From: Caballeronia peredens
GTDB taxonomy: Bacteria > Pseudomonadota > Gammaproteobacteria > Burkholderiales > Burkholderiaceae
NCBI GenBank assembly: GCA_001544595.2
Contig: FCOH02000012.1
Span: forward strand, 62,001 to 126,000
Direction of reading: 5' to 3'
Length of the DNA stretch: 64,000 nt
Translations under genes and position numbers: made by a program
The notes under the pieces: model-generated
The model's database searches: none
Told to the model about the DNA's origin: nothing
The model's input: only the letters and a program-made list of their open reading frames with translations
Shown here: positions 22,379 to 29,797 of the stretch, one piece after another
Layout: the number at the start of each line of letters is the position of its first letter
How positions within the stretch are numbered: the stretch's first letter is position 1

Positions 22379-23221
22379 GTGAATTTCGACGACTACTGCC
22401 AGCAAAAAGCCGCTCCCGATGGCTCCGGCACGTACTACGCGCTGCGTCGCGCGCCGGCGGCGCAGCGTCCGCTTTTGACCGCCCTTTTCGCGCTCCGTCG
22501 CGAGCTCGAAGAGACGGTGAAGGAAACCAGCGATCCGACGATCGGCCGCACGAAGCACGCGTGGTGGCAGAGCGAGCTCGGCCGGCTCGACGGCGGCGAA
22601 CCGACGCATCCGGTGACCAAGGCGTTGCAGGCGCATGCGCGCGAGCCGGCGCATCCGCTTCTCGACGACGCAGGCCGTGCGTCGCTCGTCGCGCTCGTCG
22701 ATGGCTTCGGCATGGATCTGGATCAGGCGCGCTATCTCGACTGGCCCGGCCTCAGGCGCTATCTCGAACAGACGGGCGGCGCCTTCGCGACGGCCGTCGC
22801 CCGAGCGACCGCGCGCGATCCACAGCACGCGGGCGCGTGGGCTGCCCCGCTCGGCTCGGCGCTGCTCTTGGCCGAGCGCGTGCAGAATATGGGCGACGAT
22901 GCGCGTCACGGCCGCATCTACATTCCGATCGACGAGCTGCAGCGTTTCAACGTGACGGCCGCGGACATTCTCAATCGCAAATACGGCGATGCGTTCGTCG
23001 CGCTCATGCGCTTTCAGGTCGAACGCGCACGCCGTGCGCTACACGATGCGTTCGCCGCCATTCCACCCGCCGAGCGCGCCACGCAGCGCGTCTTGCGGGC
23101 GCAGGCGGCGCTGTCGCTCGCACTCTTCGACGAGATCGAACGGGAAGGTTTTCAGGTGCTGCATCAACGCATCGCTCTCACGCCGATCCGCAAGCTGTGG
23201 ATCACATGGCGCACGCGCTAG
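22379..23221 (+). CDS. Squalene/phytoene-synthase-fold protein (HpnD-like) lacking catalytic aspartates
   Basis: The 280-residue product follows hopanoid-type presqualene diphosphate synthase (HpnD) over its length, from DDYCQQKAAP to the end LTPIRKLWITWR. In active HpnD the first aspartate motif reads like REVDDVVDE; here it is RRELEETVKE (about residues 41-50), with both Mg-binding Asp replaced. The second motif, normally NIIRDVGEDARRGRIYLP, is here RVQNMGDDARHGRIYIP (about 169-185), so its first Asp is Asn. It is therefore unlikely to make presqualene diphosphate. The start is GTG. No hopanoid genes are adjacent. The human relative NDUFAF6 is likewise a non-catalytic member, acting in complex I assembly. 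Confidence 0.85.
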   Translation: MNFDDYCQQKAAPDGSGTYYALRRAPAAQRPLLTALFALRRELEETVKETSDPTIGRTKHAWWQSELGRLDGGEPTHPVTKALQAHAREPAHPLLDDAGRASLVALVDGFGMDLDQARYLDWPGLRRYLEQTGGAFATAVARATARDPQHAGAWAAPLGSALLLAERVQNMGDDARHGRIYIPIDELQRFNVTAADILNRKYGDAFVALMRFQVERARRALHDAFAAIPPAERATQRVLRAQAALSLALFDEIEREGFQVLHQRIALTPIRKLWITWRTR

Positions 23222-24192
23222 GCGCGCAGCAGCCGCAGCGGCTCGATGCCCTGCCCGAAGATCGATGCGAGATCGGTGTGCCCGCAAGCGTCTAGCGCGG
23301 TCGCAAAGAACGTTCTGAAGTCGATGCCGACGGGAAGCCCGCCCTCATCGTCGAGTGCATCGAGGCGCGGCGGCGCGCCGAACAAGCCGCCGCGAACGTG
23401 GCCGCCCATCATGAAGTGTGAGCCCGCTGCGCCATGCTCCGTTCCGCGCGCGGCGTTCTCATGCGCGGATCGTCCGAAATCCGAACGTGTCATGACGAGC
23501 GTATGTGCCCAGTCGCCGGATGCGATCAATCTCGCGCGAAGCAACGCGATCCCTTCGGCGAACTGAGCCAGCAACGACGCATGCCGATGCGCCTGATTCT
23601 CGTGCGTGTCGAAGCCGTGCAGCGTGAGCGGGATCACGTTCACGCCGTCCGTCGCGCCATGCGCGCCATATGTCTCGATACGACGCGCGGCGGCATCGCA
23701 CGCGGCGACGAACGTTCGCGAATGGATCACGTCCTGCACATAGGCACGAGAGCCGTGGGCGCGTTCGAGCCATCCGTCACGGCGATATTCATCGGCGTCC
23801 GACGCCGTGTCCCAGATCTGCCGCGACCGGTAGTGCGACCGCTGATGCCGCCGGTCGAACGTCCCGACACCCACGCCCCGCACGATCGCCAGTTCGTTCG
23901 CATGCCACACGGTCATCAACGGAAGCAGCGACGGATGCAAGGCGGTGTCTGCGTCGAGCGGCAAGGCGCACTGCCTCGGTATCGCGAGAGCGGGCCTGAG
24001 CTTTCGATAGAGCGGATCCGCAATCGGAATGACGGTGTTCAGGGCGTCGTTGCCGCCGTCGAGATCGACGATCACGAGCGCTCTGGCCGAAGCAACGGAA
24101 GACGAAGACGAAGCCAGCGCAAACGCTTCGCCGACGCCGCCCGTGCATCCTGCGAATGCGCCGGCCATCGAAAGGAACTGACGTCGGTTCAT
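23218..24192 (-). CDS. DUF1501 protein with Tat-type signal
   Basis: The 324-residue product has an N-terminal twin-arginine signal (NRRQFLSMAGAF), so it should be exported folded. The Cys in FAGC could make it a lipoprotein. The body fits DUF1501, a sulfatase-like alkaline-phosphatase-fold family: DLDGGNDALNTVIP near the start, LHGFDTHENQ in the middle and MTRSDFGRSAHENAARGTEHG near the C-terminal third, the last two carrying likely metal-ligand Asp and His. Such genes usually pair with a DUF1800 gene, absent here; instead a small secreted protein precedes it by 16 bases. Its last four bases overlap the end of the convergent gene at 22379-23221. Substrate unknown. Confidence 0.85.
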   Translation of the reverse strand: MNRRQFLSMAGAFAGCTGGVGEAFALASSSSSVASARALVIVDLDGGNDALNTVIPIADPLYRKLRPALAIPRQCALPLDADTALHPSLLPLMTVWHANELAIVRGVGVGTFDRRHQRSHYRSRQIWDTASDADEYRRDGWLERAHGSRAYVQDVIHSRTFVAACDAAARRIETYGAHGATDGVNVIPLTLHGFDTHENQAHRHASLLAQFAEGIALLRARLIASGDWAHTLVMTRSDFGRSAHENAARGTEHGAAGSHFMMGGHVRGGLFGAPPRLDALDDEGGLPVGIDFRTFFATALDACGHTDLASIFGQGIEPLRLLRA

Positions 24193-24208
24193 CGCGGCGG
24201 CGCGGCGT

Positions 24209-24601
24209 CTACCGCTTGTAGAGATCGCGTACCGCTTCTTCGATGTGCTGTCGCAGGAGCCGCCGTTCATCGGCAGTCATCACCGTATGGCGCGGCGGGC
24301 GCGCGGGCGGTGTCTGGTCGACCTGCTGGATGGGCTGCATCGCGAGGGACTTGGCGTCGTGGTCGCGGCCAGGCGCGCTCGCGTTCTTGTTCACGCGCTG
24401 CTGCGCGCGAATCATGCGGCCATCGAAGCGATTGGGCGGGTTGGTGATGCTGCGATCGATGGTGTTGCCGTCACGCGCGAAGCCGGTCGATTGCGCATAG
24501 GCGTGAGGCGTGCTCAGTACTGCGTAGAGCGCACTGGCAAGAAGTGTCTTTCTGAAAATGCGCTCGCTGCGCACGGGTCCGCGTTGCCGCGCTCCCTTCA
24601 T
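24209..24601 (-). CDS. Small secreted protein of unknown function, upstream of DUF1501 gene
   Basis: From ATG 24601 the 130-residue product has a signal peptide (basic RSERIFRK, hydrophobic LLASALYAVLS, cleavage after HAYAQ). The mature part is polar, probably disordered, and ends in a helix MTADERRLLRQHIEEAVRD followed by LYKR. I know this kind of ERRxLRxxI...A..D.Y ending from other small beta-proteobacterial secreted proteins without assigned function. An AAGG ribosome site precedes the start; an upstream ATG at 24625 is less likely. The 16-base gap to the DUF1501 gene indicates one operon. Confidence 0.7.
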   Translation of the reverse strand: MKGARQRGPVRSERIFRKTLLASALYAVLSTPHAYAQSTGFARDGNTIDRSITNPPNRFDGRMIRAQQRVNKNASAPGRDHDAKSLAMQPIQQVDQTPPARPPRHTVMTADERRLLRQHIEEAVRDLYKR

Positions 24602-24778
24602 GTTTTTCCCTTCGTTGCTCGACAACCGGACAGCCTCATTCTTTTCGCGCGCGTCTCGCCGCGGCTTGGTCGGGCCGCATGACGCGCTGGTCTAATGGAG
24701 TATCTACCGAATGGCGGGCTTAGGTAAAGCAGTGTACGCAGCAAACCCTTAGGTCGTGCCACAGCCTCCGTAAATTTT

Positions 24779-24809
24779 GTAACCAACTGTTACACTCGCT
24801 TTTGTTACA
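24779..24809 (+). promoter_or_regulatory. Repeated TGTTACA boxes upstream of ompR
   Basis: GTAAC (24779-24783) and GTTAC (24789-24793) form an inverted repeat, and TGTTACA occurs twice as a direct repeat 15 bases apart (24788-24794, 24803-24809). The second lies in CTTTTGTTACA, which resembles E. coli OmpR boxes such as TTTTGGTTACA. An autoregulatory site for the response regulator just downstream is a reasonable inference. Confidence 0.5.
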
Positions 24810-24845
24810 AACTCGACGCTCGACTAATCGCGCTAAGATGCCCCT

Positions 24846-25571
24846 ATGGAAACCAAAAACCCATCAAAAATACTCGTAGTCGACGACGACCCGCGCCTGC
24901 GCGATCTGCTGCGCCGTTACCTCGGCGAGCAGGGCTTCAACGTGTACGTAGCGGAGAACGCGCCGGCCATGAACAAGCTCTGGGTGCGTGAGCGTTTCGA
25001 TCTCCTCGTGCTCGATCTGATGCTCCCCGGCGAAGATGGTCTCTCCATCTGCCGTCGCTTGCGCGGCAGCAATGACCGCACGCCGATCATCATGCTCACC
25101 GCGAAAGGCGAAGACGTCGATCGCATCGTCGGCCTCGAAATGGGCGCCGACGACTATCTGCCGAAGCCGTTCAACCCGCGCGAACTCGTCGCGCGCATTC
25201 ACGCGGTGCTGCGTCGTCAGACGCCGTCCGAACTGCCGGGCGCGCCGTCCGAAACTACTGAAGTGTTCGAGTTCGGCGAGTTCGCGCTGAACCTCGCCAC
25301 CCGCACGCTCACGAAAAACGGCCAGGAAATTCCGCTGACCACCGGCGAGTTTTCGGTGCTGAAGGTGTTCGCGCGCCATCCGCGCCAGCCGCTGTCGCGC
25401 GAAAAGCTCATGGAACTCGCGCGCGGCCGTGAATACGAAGTGTTCGATCGCAGCCTCGACGTGCAGATCTCGCGTCTGCGCAAGCTGATCGAGCCCGATC
25501 CCAGCAGTCCGCGCTTCATCCAGACCGTGTGGGGCCTCGGCTACGTCTTCATTCCCGACGGCGCGGCCTGA
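24846..25571 (+). CDS. ompR: Response regulator of the OmpR family
   Basis: A two-component transcription factor of 241 residues. The receiver domain (1-120) has the acidic pair VVDDD at 11-15, the phospho-acceptor Asp57 in LLVLDLMLPGEDG and the conserved Lys in MLTAKGED. The winged-helix effector domain occupies about 145-238 (EIPLTTGEFSVLKVFARHP, RSLDVQISRLRKLIE, WGLGYVF). The opening KILVVDDDPRLRDLLRRYL closely follows E. coli OmpR. No Shine-Dalgarno sequence precedes the ATG; a TAAGAT at 24834-24839 would start the transcript at or next to the ATG. The kinase gene follows after 60 bases. Confidence 0.93.
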   Translation: METKNPSKILVVDDDPRLRDLLRRYLGEQGFNVYVAENAPAMNKLWVRERFDLLVLDLMLPGEDGLSICRRLRGSNDRTPIIMLTAKGEDVDRIVGLEMGADDYLPKPFNPRELVARIHAVLRRQTPSELPGAPSETTEVFEFGEFALNLATRTLTKNGQEIPLTTGEFSVLKVFARHPRQPLSREKLMELARGREYEVFDRSLDVQISRLRKLIEPDPSSPRFIQTVWGLGYVFIPDGAA

Positions 25572-25631
25572 TCGTTTTGAGCGAGTTTCGTCACGCTTTC
25601 TCCCCTTCATCGAGCTGAACCCGACAGACCC

Positions 25632-27005
25632 ATGCGCATCGACAGGCGGCTACTGGCGCTCGCGTTCGGCGGCCTGTTCTGGCGAACCTTCGCGCTGATC
25701 GCATTGCTCATCGCCGTCAGTCTGACGGCGTGGTTCCAGAGTTTTCGCGTGATCGAGCGCGAGCCGCGCGCCCAGCGCGTGGCTTTGCAACTCGTCGCCG
25801 TGGTCAAGCTCACGCGCACCGCCCTGCTCTATTCCGATCCCGACCTGCGGCGCGCGCTGCTTCAGGATCTCGAGAGCAACGAGGGCGTGCGCGTCTATCC
25901 GCGTGAAACCACCGACAAGTACAAGCTGCAGCCGGACGAATCGCTCAACCGGCTGATCGAACGCGACGTGCGCGGACGGCTCGGCAACGAGACCATCATC
26001 GCGCAATCGGTGAACGACATTCCCGGCGTCTGGATCAGCTTCAAGATCGACGACGACGACTACTGGGTCGCGCTCGACCGCGATCAGCTCGACACCGTCA
26101 CCGGCCTGCAATGGGCCGGCTGGGGCGTGTTCGCGCTCGCGCTGTCGCTGTTCGGCGCGGCCTTCATCACGAGTCTCGTGAACCGGCCGTTCGCGCGCCT
26201 CGCGCTCGCGGCGCGCAAGGTCGGTTCGGGACAGTCGCCGGAGCCTTTGCCCGAGCGCGGCATGGGCGTCGCGGCGGAAACCAATCGAAGCTTCAACCAG
26301 ATGGTGCAGGATCTCGAGCAACTCGAAGCGGACCGCGCCCTGATGCTCGCGGGCATTTCGCACGATCTGCGCACGCCGCTCGCACGCCTGCGCCTCGAGA
26401 CGGAAATGAGTCCGTCGGACGAAGCGACCAAGCTCGCGATGATCGACGACATCGAACAGATGGACATGATCATCGGGCGCTTCCTCGACTACGCGCGCCC
26501 GATGCAGCGCATGCCGGAAGCCGTCGATCTGTCGATGATCGCAAGCGAACTCGCCGCGCGCTTCCAGGCCGACGAGGGCGTCGTGATGCACACCGATCTC
26601 GCGTCGGGCGCGGTGATCGAGGGCGATCCGACGGATGCGCGCCGCGTGGTCGGCAACCTGCTGGAAAACGCGCGCAAGTACGGCCGCAGCGAACACGACG
26701 ACATCGCGCGCATTACGCTGCAGACGCGCGTCGCGCACGGCAAGGTCGAACTCTCGGTGATGGACGAAGGCTGCGGCATCCCCGACGATCAGGTCGCGCT
26801 CATCACGCGTCCGTTCTATCGCGTCGACACGGCGCGCACGCAGGCGAACGGCACGGGCCTCGGCATGGCGATCGTGCAGCGCCTCGTCACACGGCAACGC
26901 GGCACGCTGCGCCTGCGCAACCGCACGCCTCTGCCAGGCTTCGAAGTCACGATCGACTTCCCGCCGCTCAAAGGCGGCGCGCGCTTCGAAGGCTCGCGCG
27001 ACTAG
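25632..27005 (+). CDS. envZ: Sensor histidine kinase of the EnvZ family
   Basis: The inner-membrane partner of the preceding regulator, 457 residues. Transmembrane helix 1 is at about 16-35, a periplasmic loop of about 120 residues follows, then helix 2 at about 161-181 and a HAMP linker beginning NRPFARLALAARKVGSG. The phospho-accepting His244 lies in GISHDLRTPLARLRLE. The ATP-binding domain has the N box (NLLENARKYG), G1 (VMDEGCGIP) and G2 (GTGLGMAIV). Length and architecture match EnvZ (450). The signal is not shown by the sequence; osmolarity or envelope state is the family precedent. Confidence 0.93.
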   Translation: MRIDRRLLALAFGGLFWRTFALIALLIAVSLTAWFQSFRVIEREPRAQRVALQLVAVVKLTRTALLYSDPDLRRALLQDLESNEGVRVYPRETTDKYKLQPDESLNRLIERDVRGRLGNETIIAQSVNDIPGVWISFKIDDDDYWVALDRDQLDTVTGLQWAGWGVFALALSLFGAAFITSLVNRPFARLALAARKVGSGQSPEPLPERGMGVAAETNRSFNQMVQDLEQLEADRALMLAGISHDLRTPLARLRLETEMSPSDEATKLAMIDDIEQMDMIIGRFLDYARPMQRMPEAVDLSMIASELAARFQADEGVVMHTDLASGAVIEGDPTDARRVVGNLLENARKYGRSEHDDIARITLQTRVAHGKVELSVMDEGCGIPDDQVALITRPFYRVDTARTQANGTGLGMAIVQRLVTRQRGTLRLRNRTPLPGFEVTIDFPPLKGGARFEGSRD

Positions 27006-27048
27006 CTGTCCCTTCTATCGGTCCATTCGGGAAAAGCTATCCGTTGAG

Positions 27049-27063
27049 TTAGTTAAAAACTAT
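27049..27063 (+). promoter_or_regulatory. OxyR-like half site overlapping the ahpC -35 region
   Basis: TTAG, seven bases and CTAT match the first half of the OxyR pattern ATAG-N7-CTAT in seven of eight positions. The second half expected downstream (ATTA, seven bases, AGAG) is poor. It touches the -35 box at 27063. Confidence 0.35.
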
Positions 27064-27092
27064 TGAGACGATTATTTAAATAGAGTTAAGAT
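27063..27092 (+). promoter_or_regulatory. Candidate promoter of ahpC
   Basis: TTGAGA (27063-27068), an 18-base spacer and TAAGAT (27087-27092) give a plausible sigma-70 promoter in an AT-rich island. The leader to the ahpC ATG would be about 115 bases. Confidence 0.5.
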
Positions 27093-27214
27093 GGACCGGG
27101 TTAACGCGCAGCGAGCCAGGCACGAAAGTGTCACGCGGGCGTTACGGCGATTCGGTAGTTTGATTCCAGTCTGATCTGCGTTCGTCCTTTCAACGATTCA
27201 ACAGGAGCTACTGC

Positions 27215-27763
<549 letters not shown>

Positions 27764-27789
27764 GCGCATCTGTTTCCGGTTGCCGCAAG

Positions 27790-27831
27790 GCCCGCCATCG
27801 GCCGAGTGCACTCGGCGCTGGCGGGCTTTTT
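27790..27831 (+). terminator. Terminator or attenuator between ahpC and ahpD
   Basis: GCCCGCCA (27790-27797) pairs with TGGCGGGC (27819-27826), and the loop contains the perfect palindrome CGAGTGCACTCG; five T follow. It should lower ahpD expression relative to ahpC if both start from the ahpC promoter. Confidence 0.8.
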
Positions 27832-27855
27832 AACGTCACGAAAAAGGAGAAAGCA

Positions 27856-28380
27856 ATGGAATTCCTGTCCGCGATCAAGGAACTGGTGCCGGACTACGCG
27901 AAAGACATCCGCCTGAACGTCGACGGGACGATCGCCCGTTCGTCGCTCGAAGGCAATGACGCGGTCGGCGTTGCGCTCGCCGCGGCCTATGCCGCGAAGG
28001 CGACGAAGCTCGTCGGCATCATTCGCGGCGCCGGCGTGCTGTCGCCGGAAGAGACGAATGCCGCGCTCACGGCCGCCGCGCTCATGGGCATGAACAACGT
28101 CTGGTATCCGTATCTGGAGATGGCCGACAACGCGGATCTGAAGACGCAGCCCGCCGGCCTGCGCATGAACGCGTATGCGTCGCACGGCGGCGTCGACAAG
28201 CGGCGCTTCGAGATGTACGCGCTCGCGGCGTCGATCATCGGCAAGTGCCACTTCTGCGTGAAGTCGCACTACGAAAATCTCGTGACCGAAGGCATGTCGA
28301 CGACGCAATTGCGCGACGTCGGCCGTGTCGCGGCGGTGATCAACGCGGTCGCGCTGACGATCGAAGCGGAAGGAAAATAG
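27856..28380 (+). CDS. ahpD: Alkyl hydroperoxide reductase AhpD (carboxymuconolactone-decarboxylase fold)
   Basis: AhpD is the disulfide reductase that regenerates AhpC, taking electrons from lipoyl proteins in the mycobacterial system. The 174-residue product carries the CxxC Cys131-Cys134 in IGKCHFCVKSH with His138 after it and Glu119 before it, the same proton-relay residues as in M. tuberculosis AhpD (Glu118, Cys130, Cys133, His137). The ATG at 27856 has an AAGGAG ribosome site; a longer frame upstream runs through the terminator and is not used. It forms a functional pair with ahpC. Confidence 0.95.
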   Translation: MEFLSAIKELVPDYAKDIRLNVDGTIARSSLEGNDAVGVALAAAYAAKATKLVGIIRGAGVLSPEETNAALTAAALMGMNNVWYPYLEMADNADLKTQPAGLRMNAYASHGGVDKRRFEMYALAASIIGKCHFCVKSHYENLVTEGMSTTQLRDVGRVAAVINAVALTIEAEGK

Positions 28381-28391
28381 TTCGCCGGCCG

Positions 28392-28419
28392 ACGCCACGC
28401 GTATCAAGCGCGGCGTTTT
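28392..28419 (+). terminator. Probable terminator of ahpD
   Basis: ACGCC (28392-28396) pairs with GGCGT (28412-28416), with inner GC pairs and a bulge, then four T. It lies in the 40-base gap before convergent ispF. Confidence 0.5.
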
Positions 28420-28420
28420 C

Positions 28421-28912
28421 TCAGTGGTCGATCGAGGTCCGGCGCAGCAGCACCGCGGCCTGCGCCTCGATGCCCTCTTTTCGGCCGAGATAGCCGAGCT
28501 TCTCGTTGGTCTTGGCCTTCACGTTCACGCGGTCGACCGGCAATTCGAGATCAGCGGCGATGTTCGCGCACATCGCCTCGATATGCGGCGCGAGCTTGGG
28601 CGCCTGCGCGATCACCGTGCTGTCCACGTTGACGATCGCGAAGCCCGCGTCGGTCACGCGCTTGATCGCTTCGCGCAGCAGCACGCGGCTGTCGGCGCCG
28701 GCGAATTCGGTCGCCGTGTCGGGAAAATGCCGGCCGATGTCGCCGAGCGATGCCGCACCGAACAGCGCATCGGTGATCGCGTGCAGCAGCACGTCGGCGT
28801 CCGAGTGGCCGAGCAGGCCGCGTTCGTAGGGAATCGTCACGCCGCCGATGATGAGCGGGCGGCCCTCGACGAGCTGGTGGACGTCGTACCCTTGTCCGAT
28901 TCTGAAATCCAT
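28421..28912 (-). CDS. ispF: 2-C-methyl-D-erythritol 2,4-cyclodiphosphate synthase
   Basis: Fifth enzyme of the MEP isoprenoid pathway; it cyclises CDP-ME-2-phosphate with release of CMP. The 163-residue product begins [14 protein letters not shown] with the zinc ligands Asp10 and His12, and the third ligand lies in [13 protein letters not shown]. The end [20 protein letters not shown] is the family signature. It follows ispD by 26 bases and is surely co-transcribed with it, the common arrangement in proteobacteria. Confidence 0.97.
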   Translation of the reverse strand: MDFRIGQGYDVHQLVEGRPLIIGGVTIPYERGLLGHSDADVLLHAITDALFGAASLGDIGRHFPDTATEFAGADSRVLLREAIKRVTDAGFAIVNVDSTVIAQAPKLAPHIEAMCANIAADLELPVDRVNVKAKTNEKLGYLGRKEGIEAQAAVLLRRTSIDH

Positions 28913-28938
28913 CGATGCAAACCTTGATTGAGTGAGAG

Positions 28939-29673
28939 TCAGGCGTGGGCGGAAAGCATCGCGCCCGCGAGCGCGAAGTCTTCCGGATAGGTCACCTTGA
29001 AGTTGCGCAGGCTGCCCTGAACTAGTTTCGGCGAGTGTCCGAGCCATTCGATGGCGCTGGCCTCGTCGGTCAGGTCATGGCCGTCGTGGCGCGCGCGCTC
29101 GATCGCCTCGCGCAGCATGCCGAGCCGGAACATCTGCGGCGTCTGCGCCTGCCACAGGCCGTCGCGCGATTCGGTGCGGGCGACGCGCGTGTCCGCTTCG
29201 CCCGCGGACGTGGCCACGTCGGGCATGGCCGGCGCGACGCGCTTGAGCGTATCCGCGACCGGCAGCGCGAGAATTCCGCCGACCGCGTCGTCGCGCAGTT
29301 CCGCGACGAGCTTGCGAATCAGTTCCGGCGTGATGCCGGGCCGCGCGGCGTCGTGCACGAGCACCCAGTCGTCAGCGCGCGCGCCGAACCGCGCGAGCGC
29401 GAGCAGTCCGTTGTAGACCGACGCCTGCCGCGATGCCCCGCCGCAGCGCTCCACCGCGAAACGCAGTCCGGCGAAGCGGCGCGCGTCGAAATGATGATCG
29501 TCCGGTGCGAGCACGACCAGGGTCTGCGAGAATTCGGAACAGGCGTCGAACGCCGCGAGCGTGTACGCGAGCATCGGTCGGCCCGCGACAGTCTGGTATT
29601 GCTTGGGCATCGGCGCACCGGAACGGCTGCCGGTCCCGGCGCAGGGAATCAGTGAAAACAGGCGGGAAGTCAC
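28939..29673 (-). CDS. ispD: 2-C-methyl-D-erythritol 4-phosphate cytidylyltransferase
   Basis: Third enzyme of the MEP isoprenoid pathway, joining MEP and CTP. The GTG at 29673 starts a 244-residue chain (length typical) beginning [18 protein letters not shown], the nucleotide-binding loop with APMPKQY after it. [14 protein letters not shown] and [14 protein letters not shown] are the other conserved blocks. An ATG further upstream is in frame but adds 59 residues without resemblance. It is divergent from mfd, with overlapping AT-rich -10 regions in the 124-base gap, and precedes ispF. Confidence 0.95.
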   Translation of the reverse strand: MTSRLFSLIPCAGTGSRSGAPMPKQYQTVAGRPMLAYTLAAFDACSEFSQTLVVLAPDDHHFDARRFAGLRFAVERCGGASRQASVYNGLLALARFGARADDWVLVHDAARPGITPELIRKLVAELRDDAVGGILALPVADTLKRVAPAMPDVATSAGEADTRVARTESRDGLWQAQTPQMFRLGMLREAIERARHDGHDLTDEASAIEWLGHSPKLVQGSLRNFKVTYPEDFALAGAMLSAHA

Positions 29674-29714
29674 GGGCGAATGGCGTCGGCAAGTCAAAGT
29701 TGAAGCCCGGATTT

Positions 29715-29720
29715 TATAAT
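29715..29720 (+). promoter_or_regulatory. Candidate -10 box of mfd
   Basis: A perfect TATAAT lies 78 bases before the mfd ATG. The same AT-rich patch read on the minus strand gives TATAAA, which could serve ispD. No good -35 box is seen on either strand. Confidence 0.45.
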
Positions 29721-29797
29721 AGGTCCTTCGCGACCACGTCCGGCGCGCACCAGCTCGTATTTCCGACTGGCGCGCCGGACGGCTCCATGCACACCTT

